NCBI GenBank assembly: GCA_023053575.1
Contig: JAKZAP010000013.1
Coordinates: forward strand, 3,358,001 to 3,422,000
Length of the DNA: 64,000 bases
Reading direction: 5' to 3'
Source: Branchinecta lynchi
Lineage: Eukaryota; Arthropoda; Branchiopoda; Anostraca; Branchinectidae
Made by a program: the position numbers and the translations under genes
The notes under the pieces: generated by a model
The model's database searches: none
Told to the model about the DNA's origin: nothing
Seen by the model: the letters and a program-made list of their open reading frames with translations, nothing else
Shown here: positions 42,180 through 53,262 of the stretch, one piece after another
How positions within the stretch are numbered: position 1 is the first letter of the stretch
Layout of the letters: every line of letters begins with the position of its first letter

Positions 42180-43300
42180 GAATTAATCAATAGATTCTGA
42201 ATTCGCACTTACGCCACACAAAAACGGTTCTATAAAGAAAAAAAAAATAAAACCAAACTAAGCTATCTATGGCTTGGTAAATGCAGAAAAACAAAAAAAT
42301 AACACGGAAACTTAGCAGGTTAAAAATCCCCCGGTTAAAAATGATCAAAATGGTACAGCTCATATTTGCACTGCTAGGGAGGGAGAAGAGCTAAAATTTA
42401 GGCCTTTAGTGGACTATAAACTTGACTTTGATCCCACAAAACAAGCAAAGCCGATTTTTTTTCGTCAAACAAATGTTACTATGTTTATTCTATTTTTTAA
42501 ATTTTACTATTTCATAATATTCTGGCAATATAGTGTGCTCTATGCTACAAAGCGGCTTAACGTTAGTTTTATCGAGGGCGTAATTGAATCAAAGCCTGGA
42601 ACTAGAAGCCACAAAAAAAACAAATCGAACCGGTCTGGGCCATAGCCAATGGTACCGAGACAGTTTTATCTGTTCGGAATTAGGACTTGTTTATCCCCAG
42701 ATGTACTGCAACCTAGAATGCACAATAAAGACGTTAAGTAGTATCTAATTTATTACGTTTAGCTGGTTTTATAAACCTGACCCTTTTAGGTCAAAGGCTT
42801 AAGATCCTTTTAAAAGTCTGACAAGGTTTAATGTATGTTTTGTTTGACAAGTACAACTATTTGGCTTGTTGACGAGCTGGGTACAAATAAATACTATTCA
42901 ATTATTCGCGTCTAATATACTATTAGCTCTATTAGGCAGGTAGACAAGTTTCAACTAGGCCCTTGGTGAACAAAGACAAACCATCTTATGACTCTTTGTG
43001 ATACCAGAGAATAAAATTCCGACTATTTTCGGAGTGTAGATCTTTTCATGATCATGCTTTGTAAGAGAAAAAGAATCAATGGACTTTCAAAAAATTAATC
43101 TTATTCTTATCCTATTATATGACCAGACGAGTGTAAGCTTGTTTCTTGGTGAGCAGACCCAAACCATCGAACAACTTCTGCACCAAAAGACCACTCTAAC
43201 CCACCGCGAAAAACGAGGAAGTCAACCCCATCAAAAATGTATAGAAAAATCAAACTAATTATTAGTATTATCGATTTCGTTTTCTGTTTTGTTCTGTTTG
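42180..43300. other. No gene recognised
   Basis: AT-rich sequence. A 78-codon frame at 42409-42645 (+) with a hydrophobic centre is unassigned. GGTTTATCCCC- and ATACCAGAGAATAAAATTCC-like words recur at 43505-43520, pointing to old repeats. Confidence 0.4.
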
Positions 43301-43460
43301 GATAGACCATGAAAGTGCAGGAGATCTGTCTTGATAGACCATGAAAGGGTAGGAGCCCTGTTTTGATAGACCATGAAAGTGCAGGAGCCCTGTTTCGATA
43401 GACCATGAAAGGGCAGGGGCCTAGTTTTGATTGAGAGTGAAAGGGCAGTAGCCTCGTTTG
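43301..43460. repeat. 32-bp tandem repeat, five copies
   Basis: Unit GATAGACCATGAAAGKGCAG plus GAGCCCTGTTTT, starting at 43301, 43333, 43365, 43397 and (diverged) 43429. The unit is not a multiple of three, so the overlapping minus-strand frame is not a repeat protein. Confidence 0.9.
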
Positions 43461-43699
43461 AGCGACGGTAGCCTCATTGACGGACAAGGTTCACCTGACT
43501 ATCTGGGATACTGGAGAATAAAACTGTGATAATTTTCGATTCCGTTTATGTCCTAATTACTAATTTTCATGTATCACTAAAAGCCGCTAAGTGATCGTCC
43601 ATCTGGCTTGCCCAATTCAGTGGTGGGAAAGTTCAACTACTTTGTGAGAAAAAGGGAATCAATGGACTTTCAAAAAATCGTAGGTTGCCGGGTTTTCGA

Positions 43700-44130
43700 T
43701 CGTCTCGCTTGGTGTCATCGCCATCAGATCAGCACTGACCGGAACGCCAACGACTGACTCTCCGGTTGACTGGTAGACCGAACGCATTTGTCTGTACTGT
43801 TAGTTCAAACGACGGCAAGCATTTGGTTGGAATTTGTCCAAGGGCGAGAAACCTCTGGTTCATACAGAATGTGTCAACCAATTTGCGGTTTCCGTAGAGG
43901 CAAATAAGTGCGTCGCGACGCGAAAACCCTGGTCTGCGCTTGGTTGACAAACACCGTGTTGCGATTTTCCGCAGATGGAAAACTGAAGACAAAAACGCCG
44001 AGTTTTCAACGCAAAATAATAGCGTCGAAACGTAAACGCATTCGACATAACCCCTCGTTCAAATACGCTGTTTTGACAAATTGCATTTTTCCGCAACGGC
44101 GAAGACGCATCGTCGGACCATTGTGAATAA
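43700..44130. other. CpG-richer patch without assignment
   Basis: Noticeably richer in CG than its surroundings, with several overlapping frames on both strands (87, 78 and 72 codons). None shows a recognisable motif. Possibly an old DNA transposon or a fragment of coding sequence. Confidence 0.3.
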
Positions 44131-44200
44131 TGCAGGTATACTATTTCAGTGCTATTTCGAATTGCTCGGGATATCTGGAACTCGCAATAATAGACCCATT

Positions 44201-44378
44201 CCTGTTCCCAAGGCCGTATCCAGGGGGGGGGGTAAGGGGTTGAACCCCCCGAAACCTACAAAATTAATCATTTTTATAGGCTTTTCCCTGTGATCAATGT
44301 CTTTTTCGTACTTTTTTGGCCGACCCCCAGGCACCCCCCCCCCCCAAATAAATTCCTGGATTCGGGCCTGCCTGTTCC
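44201..44378. mobile_element. hAT-like MITE, GGCCCGTATCC family, copy 4
   Basis: The element 44209-44370 (162 bp) starts CAAGGCCGTATCCAGG and ends CCTGGATTCGGGCCTG. It has a perfect 8-bp target duplication, CCTGTTCC (44201-44208 and 44371-44378). This is the cleanest copy for defining the family ends. Confidence 0.92.
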
Positions 44379-44561
44379 TAAGAACCCTTATTAACCCCTG
44401 GGCAATACAAACTGCGTGTCAATTACTCACAAGCACAAAATCCCAGATGCAAACGTCGAGGTTTTCAATACCCCTATCCTGAAGTCAGTATGTTCAGATG
44501 TCCTGCTACCGCCCATCTCGCATGCGGGATTACCGTTCAAATTTGGCCAAACGAATTTGAG

Positions 44562-45325
44562 AACAAGACCAAAGGTTTCGACGGGATCCCAAAAATTTAA
44601 TATTTGATACAGACAACTGGGTCTCGTCTTCGCCAGATCCAGTCTTCGACAGACTGCTTGAACATTTTTACTATTAAAATTCAGAAACAGATTAAGCGAA
44701 ATAGCTAATAATCTGAGAAAACCAAGTTCAGATATGGATTCACCCTGTGTGTTTATCCCTATAGGTTATATCTATTTTGATGAAACTGATCAACGCTACC
44801 TGTGTAACATTCAGCAGCTCTTCTTACCCGTAAAACTTTAGCTTTTAACCAATTTTCCGGTTTTGGCCGGATTCCAGGCGTACTACGTGTCCGGGTAGAA
44901 AATGATTGTCACATAAGCTTCAGCATGCCTCCTTACCCCTAAATCGAACATCTGATCAACTTTAAATACAAATTTTATATTTAGCAAACTTTCCGGTTTG
45001 GGCCAGATTCCGGGCGAACTACTTGTCCTGCGAGAAAATGATTTCATGTGTTCATAATGTCTTCTCAATCCTTAATCGACTGTTTCATTAGCTGTTTAAA
45101 AAATATTTTGTTTGCCCCTTGATTTGCACCCCAACCCCTAACTGTAGGGCTACAGAGCCCATCTACGATCGACCTTTCACTTGACCCAAGAATCCTCAAA
45201 CCATGTTTCATCAAAATATCTCATTTCCTTCGAGCGTTATCGTGCTGACAGACGGACGGACGGAAAGAAGGACAACCTCTGCGATGTCATATGTATCCCT
45301 CCACGTACGTTTCGGGATCCCAAAG
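44562..45325 (+). mobile_element. GGGATCCC-family element, long copy C
   Basis: Begins GAACAAGACCAAAGGTTTCG, ends TTTCGGGATCCCAAAG. Two to three internal units (TTTTCCGGTTTTGGCCGGAT), then CTGTAGGGCTACAGAGCCCA and ACAGACGGACGGACGG. No ORF. Confidence 0.85.
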
Positions 45326-45329
45326 ACCG

Positions 45330-46490
45330 AAACCTAACCAAGAAGTCGCTGGTGACATACGACTGACATCTACAAAGTGGATCGGAGTATGTCGAACATA
45401 AACGACTGAAAATCCGAGTCGCTTGACTTTCGACTTCAAACCAAAATCAAAAAAGTTTTTGATCTCCAAAGTCAAACGAAGCTGGCGTACCTTCGCAATT
45501 CCTGTCAATAAACAAATTGGGCATTCGATCGGTCCGTCAATTTAGTCACTTCAGCCCTAAATCGGTCTGGAGCCCACCCCACCAATTACTTCTCGAGTCA
45601 TAACGAGTCTAGTTATTTTGGTTTATACTCGAACTAATTAATCTATTTAGCAAACGAGCTAGCTTCGTTTCCGGTCACGCCAAATCTCATTCGATGTTTT
45701 TTTCCGACCACTAGCCAAAAACAAGGTGAATGGAAGTAAAGACATAATTAAGAATATAATCAGAGTGTAATGACAAACGGCAATTGTGAAAGCAGTAATT
45801 ATTGTCGAGAGTAATCGTTTATGCCGAAATGTTTCGGTCTCCTTGTTCGGACCATAAAACAAAGAAAAGTAAAAACTCGGCTTGCTAATTATATTTCCGA
45901 TATCAGGAGACACCGGTGCCTCTAGAAGCTCACGATTTGCGATCGAAAAATGTGCAAGTTGCTGCTCGTGCATGCGATTTTTTCGCAAGTCCGTTCTTCA
46001 ATTTTTGGAACACTTATTTTAAATCATGGCAACAACGAAGCTTTGTGTTTAAACCTGATGTAAAATATAGACCAGAAACGGATCTCCGGTCAATGAAATC
46101 TAACTGAAAACGGATCTGCCGACTTTGGAATTTATTACTTCCTGAAGAAAAAATATAAGTTTTACACAGATAAAAATATGCGTTTTGTACAGATAACCTC
46201 GGCAAAATCACAAAATATCTCAGATCCTGGTTACGACATAGTTATGTGTTACACTGCATGTATGTGGCACACGGACCCAAAATGGATGCCCACACTCCAT
46301 TAAAAGGAACCATCATAAAGGTATGCAGAGTTTCGAAGTTCTGTTGTTTTAGGGAAAACTGCAAAAATTATCCAGTACATCTCATATTCGAAAAGGACAC
46401 AACATGGACTCCAACCTCTCTTGAATTATTCAATTATGTTGGAGAAAGAGTCTCTTCGAAACCATGCCACCCAACCATGGTGATTATGTA
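45330..46490. other. No gene recognised
   Basis: Frames at 45659-45988 (-, 109 codons) and 46246-46638 (+, 130 codons) show no known domain. The latter runs into a MITE at its end. No repeat family was identified here. Confidence 0.35.
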
Positions 46491-46494
46491 CGAT

Positions 46495-46570
46495 CCACGG
46501 ATAGACCCCGCCCCCTCCCCCCCCCCCCCCAACCAATTTCTGAATCCGGACCTGACGGGGGGGGGGGGTA
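46495..46570. mobile_element. hAT-like MITE, GGCCCGTATCC family, decayed fragment
   Basis: A C-run (46517-46530) is followed by AATTTCTGAATCCGGACCTG, the degraded family end, and a G-run (46557-46568). Confidence 0.55.
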
Positions 46571-47420
46571 GACTGGAGCATCAACGAATCAACAACAAGG
46601 AAGTAAGCCATTATTTATCGCCAAACAATTTAATATAATGGAATTCCTTATTCTGATTACAAGTGAGATTTCAGTTAACTTTTAATATATGTAATATACA
46701 TAAATATGTATCGTTTATTGACCAACTAGCAAGGATAGCTAGCAAAGGTCAGTCAACCTAACACTTCCAACATAATAAAGACAATGGTCAATGACCAATA
46801 ATACCAAGTAAACACAATTAAAAACTATTAAGCGTAAGAATTAAGAACGGCACAAAAGAGTTTACATATCTCTCAGCTTCATCTAATTATAGTTAGTTAA
46901 TTTAACTTACTATATTTTAACGTGATGCAAACAGATCTAGACCCTGACTGAAAAGTCGCTCGATATTTTATGGTAACAACAATAGTACAGTTACCCATTT
47001 AGAATAAATAAGCAAAATTTTGAAGTCCAGACCCCTGGTTGAAAAGTCTTCGTCAGTAAGTTGAGATATAGTTGTTGAAAGTCTGGTTTGGAAAGTCTAT
47101 TTGAAAAAAAAAGTAAAAAATTTTTTTTTTTTTTTTTAACTAATAGAGATAACAGTTTTCGAAGGATATTTTGAATTCGTTTACAAGAGGTAGGTTGCAT
47201 TAGGATACTACGCGGGGTCTTCAAAAAATAATAAAACAAAAAATTGTTCAATAAACAAAAACTATCAAACTTGGAAATCCCAAGAGCCCTTCGTGACCAA
47301 ATCTTGTAGAAAGTTTTGGCGGGTCACCACTCACTCTGGCATGACACAATCATGACCCATTGAAGTAGATGACAGTAAACTGAGAAACCTTTTGTATTTT
47401 GAACAAGAGCCACTAGAATA
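46570..47420. other. No gene recognised
   Basis: AT-rich sequence with a 16-T run at 47121-47138. A minus-strand 86-codon frame (46991-47251) is Lys/Leu-rich low-complexity sequence. Confidence 0.35.
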
Positions 47421-47422
47421 AA

Positions 47423-47593
47423 ATGCTGAATCAGGAACCAAATAAAAGACCGTCGGGGCAGCCTGGGGTCATAGGAGGTTCATCGCCCCCAAGGCCAAAC
47501 CTGCCGAGGCTGCGCAACGTTTCGCTGGAGCGCGAAACCGAAGACGATTATCGCCGCAGTGCGATGGCTAATTACAACTTAGGCCGATTATAA
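47423..47593 (+). CDS. 56-residue ORF, coding-like but unassigned
   Basis: A complete small frame (ATG 47423, TAA 47591-47593) with a TAG in frame three codons before the ATG. The protein starts MLNQEPNKRPSGQPGVIGGS and ends ETEDDYRRSAMANYNLGRL. The stretch 47450-47575 is clearly richer in G+C than the AT-rich flanks, and the peptide is charged and proline-rich rather than low-complexity nonsense. No family is recognised. It could be a short secreted-less microprotein, an exon fragment or a transposon gag piece. No good splice donor ends it. I cannot tell whether it is expressed. Confidence 0.3.
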   Translation: MLNQEPNKRPSGQPGVIGGSSPPRPNLPRLRNVSLERETEDDYRRSAMANYNLGRL

Positions 47594-47599
47594 AATAGA

Positions 47600-48985
47600 G
47601 TGAACAAGTTAGCTAATTTAAACAATTACGTTTTCGCTCAGTGAAAAAACAAACAAACGGCGATCTCACAAGTAACAACAAAATTACATAACAGTTTTAT
47701 TCTAATTTTCTACCATATGTGACTCCTTTCATACTCTTTTTTTAGTTGCCAGATATTACAAACCCCTCTCGGCTATTTTCAGACTCACTCGGCCTCCTTG
47801 GTTTTGACGAAAACACGGGAAACTTTCATAGCCGGTATCGACCTTCTCTGAAGCAATAATCCGTAGCATGGTTAATCTCAAAAAGTGCCAAACACAGCAA
47901 ATGTAAAATCAGAGTGATGCTACTAGGGGGGGGGGGGGGGGGGGTAAAAACATAGTAAGTTAAAAATCCCGGATTTGAGGATAGATGGAACGATTAGGGA
48001 CGAAAAGTGAAGAAATGATGGCGGTAAGATGGATCCTTGAAACTAAAGAATACCCCGGCGCATTACGAAGCACCTAAAAAGCAGAATTAACATACTGTCA
48101 ACGTAAAAATAATACAGACACTTGAAAATTAAGCGTCAAGAAGAGTGCAAACATATTCGGCAAAAATTTCAAATCTGAATGGCATGGCATGACAAATCTG
48201 AATGGCATGCCCTTCTCGGGCACCAATCGTCGATTCTCGCTTTTAAACATGACGATTTTAGTGTTCTAACACGTGGCAACCGATAAGCCGGTGCTACTTG
48301 ACAACCAATTTCAAGCAAGAACAGAAATAAAAATTAAAGGTGGCACTGAAAATATTCGCAAGGATGGACTTAAGACCCGCCAATATTTCGATTCAAAGGT
48401 ATTAATGATGATTCACTGTGCTAGAGAATGTAGATCTGATCCTCGTTTTTGTTGGATGCTGCAGGTCCACTTCTCGGCCGATTCCGGACTGATTCTTTCT
48501 ACATCCGTTTTTATACTGCACGGCTTCCGAGGAAGACGGCACCGCTTCTTGAGAATCGCGGACTTGCTCACCGACTAAGTCCGTGCTTCCCTGCAAGATG
48601 CTGCAGCGCTGCCGCTTCAACCAAGAAGAAAGTGAATCCAAAAACGCATATTGTGCAAAAGCAAAGAAGTGCTGCAGCAGCGATGCGGCAGCGCTATTGC
48701 AATAAAAACGAGGATCTGGGAAATGTGGAAGCGCATCCAGGCGCTGTGTTTTTATTTTTATGGCACCTTCACAGATGGAAAAGGTTGTTCATCTCATTGT
48801 ATACAGAAAGACCAGAAATGCTTCCTGAAGACTTCCATTATCATCGAGCAATTTTCGGCCATGCGACAAGAAATTGTCAGGTCAAAGCTACGAAAACTAA
48901 AACAGCGACGGTAAAAACAGCGAAAGCAAAAACCACGTCGCTGTTTTTGCAGTCGCTGGTTCAACATGTAACTGATAACGTAATC
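47600..48985. other. No gene recognised; poly-G tract
   Basis: A run of about 19 G at 47926-47944. Plus-strand frames 48273-48578 and 48449-49033 (194 codons) run through repeats and show no domain. GCTGCAGCRSYGC words (48590-48700) recur. Confidence 0.4.
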
Positions 48986-49320
48986 ATTAGTTGCGTTTTT
49001 GAAGATACCATGGTATCTGATACCACGGTCTAAAGTCGTTTTTGCAGTTATAGTGGTATCTGATACCACTGTTAAAAGGCTTTTTTTGTAGTTATTGTGG
49101 TATCTGGCCAGTTATCGTGGTATCTGATATTCAGATACCACGGTCCGACCGTGGTAACTGGTCGTGATATAGTTTTTATTTTGGGATGAATTCGAAAAGC
49201 GCAATTTCGGCAATTGTCGTTTCTGCAGAGCAATCGTATATCAGATACCACGATAACTACAAAACGACTTATTGCAGATCCAGTTACCGTGGTAACAGAT
49301 ACCATGGTATCGCAACTATA
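48986..49320. mobile_element. AGTTGCGTTTTTG element rich in GTGGTATCTGATACCAC, copy 2
   Basis: Starts AGTTGCGTTTTTGAAG (48989) and ends TATCGCAACT (49317). Inside are repeated palindromes around TGGTATCTGATACCAC, and inverted halves (CAGTTATCGTGGTATC ... GATACCACGATAACT). Closely related to 22782-22980, whose right part is missing. Confidence 0.75.
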
Positions 49321-49491
49321 GAGACGAAATTTGCTGCTATCGGGAAGTTCGCTATGGAGGTGTTGCGAAGTGTCACGGAAAAGCCAAATCTACACCGAAA
49401 ATGCCATAGACCCCCTCTCCAAAAAAAAGGGTAAGTAGGAACTGAACAAATAATCTACCCTATTGCTGGCTCTTATCGGCGCTTAACCTGC

Positions 49492-49702
49492 CTCATAGCC
49501 AAGGCCGTATCTAGGGGGGAGGGGTTAGGGGGTTGACCCCACCCCCCGAAACATACAAAAATAAAAATAACGATTTTTATAGGCTTTTGCCTCTGATTTA
49601 TGTTTTTTTGTACTTTTTTGTCCGACCAGCAGGCGACCCCCCCCCCCCCCGAAAGGCAAAAAAAAACAGAAATAAATTCCTGGATACGGGCATGCTAATA
49701 GC
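49492..49702. mobile_element. hAT-like MITE, GGCCCGTATCC family, copy 5
   Basis: The element 49500-49694 starts CAAGGCCGTATCTAGG and ends CCTGGATACGGGCATG. Flanks CTCATAGC and CTAATAGC match at 7 of 8. C-run at 49637-49650. Confidence 0.85.
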
Positions 49703-50176
49703 TAAGGTCAACATCGAGCAAACCTAATGTAACAATCTGAAAAAAGAGGAACAAAAACGTATACCGGGCAGCTATAAGCCTTACAGTTAGTTACATTACA
49801 TTACCGGACACTCAGCTCAGGATCCAATTAGCCCAAAAAGACGACACCTTGGGAGCTACATCGGGCTTCCATTACGCACGCTAGAACCGCTATCAAAAGA
49901 ACTGCTTTCGACCCGTCAGTTGAGAACTAACACTTATTAATCGTTTTACTACGTCCCATATTGTATCTGTTGCAGGTAGGCATTCATTGGCGTAATACCT
50001 GGTCTGTACATTTAACTTAAAGCTTTTGCATGACGACACAAATGTCACGGTTCGGTTCACGGTTTTTTTACTGATCAACAACGAAAATGAAAAATAAAAC
50101 GACTTGCCCTTAAGATAGTGACGAAAAAGGAAGCACACTCCGCTCAAATACATACATAACTCATGAACAAGCTCCA

Positions 50177-50347
50177 GCTCCCACCCAGGGCTGATCACCA
50201 AAAGTAACTTCGTACACCCTGGAAAGTAACCGAAAAGTATGTCAAAATAACCCAATGCAATGTAACCCAGTGTAACCAAAAGTAATCCAAAGTATCCTGA
50301 AGTAACTCGTACACCCTGGTTCTTGGTGACCAACCCTGGGCTCCCAC
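50177..50347. mobile_element. CCAGGG hAT-like MITE with perfect 8-bp duplication
   Basis: The element 50185-50339 (155 bp) has ends CCAGGGCTGATCACC and GGTGACCAACCCTGG. The duplication GCTCCCAC is at 50177-50184 and 50340-50347. The interior is rich in AAAGTAACC/AGTAACT words. It accounts for half of a long spurious minus-strand frame (49893-50363). Confidence 0.9.
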
Positions 50348-50374
50348 CCCTTACAAAAAGCATAAATAAGAGCC

Positions 50375-50895
50375 AGAGGTGGTGGACTCGGACTCTGGAC
50401 TCGTCTCGAGACGGTCAAGAGACACCTTTTTCTGGGACTCGGACTCGTCTTTTATGGAGGAGAACTCGGTCTCGTCTTTTGTGGGGGAGGACTCGGACTC
50501 GTCTCGAAATCCTGCCGAGTCAAAGAGACACCCCTATCCCACCCTCCCTGGAGGCCCGTATCCAGGAATTTATTTGGGGGGGGGCCTACGGGTCGGACAA
50601 AAAAGTACAAAAAAGACATGGATCAGTGACAAAAGCCTATAAAAATGATTATTTTCGTATGTTTCGGAGGGAGGAGGGGCAACCCTCTACCCCCCTGGAT
50701 ATGGCCTTGCCCTTGGTACAACATCAAATTTCATTCGTCATCTAGGACTCGGGGCGTGACTCGGTCTCGAGACACCTTTTTCGCGGACTCGGTCTCATCT
50801 CGTCTCGAACGATCTTTGTCGCGGACTCCGACTCGTCTTGACTCGTGAGCGTCACTTCGGTCTCGGTCTTGTCTCGGACTCGATCACAGCGGACT
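50375..50895. repeat. GGACTCGTCTCGAGAC simple repeat split by a MITE
   Basis: Irregular repetition of GGACTCG, TCTCG and GAGAC words at 50375-50525 and 50735-50895. The gap holds a GGCCCGTATCC MITE. CACCTTTTTC..GGACTCGG occurs in both halves, so the MITE interrupted a single tract. Confidence 0.75.
50551..50709. mobile_element. hAT-like MITE, GGCCCGTATCC family, copy 6
   Basis: Starts GAGGCCCGTATCCAGG and ends CCTGGATATGGCCTTG, in the reverse orientation to most copies. No clear target duplication. Contains GGACAAAAAAGTACAAAAAA and TATAAAAATGATTATTTTCG. Confidence 0.8.
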
Positions 50896-50912
50896 CGCAG
50901 CACCTCAAGAGC

Positions 50913-51830
50913 AGATGCAGAAACAATTGCTAGCTGCCCTACCCCTTATAACATATTAGTTAAATAGGAATCAGTGTTCGATATAACCCAATATACTCTT
51001 ACAGACTCCCTAAAGGCAGCCAGACGAAGTTGACCAGTTCACAGTTGAGTATAGTGAAATGGAATATTTTGCCGTTTCACCTTGACACGGAGTCCAACAC
51101 GGAGTCCGAGACGGAGTCTTTCTTTTTTCTGGTGAACGACACTTCCACTTGCAACTCACACACGTTCAACACTTCCTAGAACATTTTGGGAAGGGCACAT
51201 TTTCGGGATTTTTTTTCTTTATCGAGGTAAAAGACATTCGGGGTAAAGACAGACTCTGTTGAAAATGAATTTTCAAAATACTAAATATTATCATACCCGA
51301 CTGTGTGGTCATTATAGTTGTATTTGGAATTACCTAATCGCGCTGTGTATTTTTGTCGGGCGGGAATAACATACTATCGTATCATGTTGGTGTAATGAAG
51401 GGGAAAAAAGTTAATTCTAGGAAGTGTTCTGATCCGCCAGAAAAAAGAAAGACTGAAACGGAAGGTGAAACGGCAAAATATTCCATTTCACTATACTCAA
51501 CTGTGAACTGGTCAACTTCGTATGGCTGTCTGTAGGGAGTCTGTAAGAGTATACTGGGTTATATCGAATACTGATATTTTCCTATTTAACTAATATGTTA
51601 TAAGGGGTAGGGCAGCTAGCAATTGTTTCTGCATCTGCAATGTTCTTCATTACATGACAAAAATACACAGCGCGATTAGACAAACTATGTTGACCACTTC
51701 ACACAGTCGATATGATAATATTAAGTGATTTTAACGGTTCACTTTCAGCAGTCTGTCTTTACCCCGAAAAGCCTTCCCGGTAGCAGGGCATTTTACCTCG
51801 ATAAACCAAAAAAAATCCCGAAAATGTGAG
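50913..51830. repeat. Two interlocked long inverted repeats (A-B-A'-B')
   Basis: Arm A (about 50913-51185) pairs with A' (51400-51640): GCAGATGCAGAAACAATTGC at the outer left matches GCAATTGTTTCTGCATCTGC at the right. Arm B (51195-51400) pairs with B' (51640-51830), for example CATTTTCGGGATTTTTTTTC against GAAAATGCCCC-flanking AAAAAAAATCCCGAAAATG. The arms alternate rather than nest. Spurious ORFs arise from the arms. Confidence 0.8.
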
Positions 51831-52158
51831 AACTTGCTATTTTTTTTTTTTTTTTTTTTTTTTACCACTAATAACAACAAAGGTAAATAGCGGAGTAAAC
51901 TCAAGAACAAGAACAAAAAGGAGAAAAGAAAAACCCAAATTACGAAAAATAAACACATTCAAGACCGTGAAACGGTGGCAGTTGGCTTGCATTGATATCA
52001 GAAAGCTTTCTGCTCAATACGGCAACTTTCGCGAAAACATGATTCATCCTAAATTTATACATAATCTTCCTATTACGGTACCAAGTAGGAATGAAAAGAA
52101 GGAATTTACAAAACCGAAAATACTGGACATGCAAAGAAGAGATATCTTTCTTTTTTAA
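51826..52158 (+). other. Unassigned 110-codon open frame
   Basis: After a T-run, the frame is Lys/Arg-rich and then reads KRWQLACIDIRKLSAQYGNF ... FIHNLPITVPSRNEKKEF and stops. The second half is compositionally like real protein, but I recognise no domain. It lies next to the interlocked inverted repeats, so it may be part of a mobile element. Confidence 0.25.
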
Positions 52159-52159
52159 C

Positions 52160-53260
52160 AGAGGGTAGAAACCAGAAAGGTATAAAACTGAATGATCGCA
52201 AAAAAACGAATAAACTTTGGATAAAGCTTTACGATTACATTTTTCTCTGTTTCAAACAATCCTAGAGTAATCAACCTTAATCTCCAGCCTGCGATCGGAA
52301 AACAGCCGGGAATGGAAAGATTTTAGACTATTATAGTAATATTAATGTATGTATCGACTGGTTCAAATATCAGAATAAAATAGAAAATCGAGATTTTTTT
52401 TTTTTTTAATGAATGGTCAAATTGACCAGTGTGTCTCAAATAAGAGACAAGTAGGATCGCAAGATCGGTGATCAATCTGAAGTAAAAGTACTCAATTTGC
52501 TATTCCAAAATACTAAACTCTGCACTTCTTTCAAACCTTTGAAACAGGTCGTATTTTTGCTCCGGAAAAGGAACCGAACTAGTTCTACTATCGAACAAAT
52601 TTGTTATTTTTCAATATCAATGTGCGAACTCTTTCCAAGGGTTACTAATGTGTCCATAAAGTTCACGAATTAATCACGTAAAAGGACAGATTATAAGTTG
52701 ATCAGACAGATTATCCTTCAATCCTAGAAGCATCCCTTTCATCGAAGCTAGTTATAATTGTCTCCATAAAAATCGTCTACATTGGCCCCTAGGTTCGGAA
52801 GTTCCTTTCCCGAGTCGATAAAGTCGGCAGATCAGTCCTAGAAAAACTTGGCTAAGAAGTTTTACTTGATAACTTATCACTAGACGCAAATCTTTTTTTT
52901 AATAAATATTTTGTTGTACGTAAGTCTTTTTATGTATGTGAACTAACATGCAGTCTATCTTTTGCTTAGCTAATATAATACATACCACGAATGGTCCAAC
53001 ACCTAACGAACATTTATGTTCCCGGTGGCAGCGTTTAATTTTCTATTGTGCTGATTGCAAATAAAAAAGTCAAAAGTCTAAGACGAGTGCCGACTGCAAA
53101 TCATGTTTGTAGGTGCTACACGGGTTGTTCGGTCCAGAGTTTATCTCGGCTATGTATTGCACGGTCTGGGGAGGAGCCTTGCCAAGAAAGGACGAAATAC
53201 CTATAGTATAGCGCTACTCTAGCGCTACGAAAATTACTTGGCCAGCCGAGTTATTTTTTT
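52160..53260. other. No gene recognised
   Basis: AT-rich sequence. Near 53170-53195, GGAGCCTTGCCAAGAAAGG and ACGAAATACC match the retrotransposon 3' UTR motif seen at 14150 and 30470. Confidence 0.4.
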
Positions 53261-53262
53261 GT

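Noticed and set aside
48449..49033. 194-codon plus-strand ORF, the longest in the window
   Set aside because: Runs across GCTGCAGC-rich and AAAACAGCGA-rich repeats into a MITE; low-complexity Lys/Thr/Ala content and no motif.
49893..50363. 156-codon minus-strand ORF
   Set aside because: About half of it is translation of the CCAGGG MITE's AAAGTAACC repeats; no domain in the rest.
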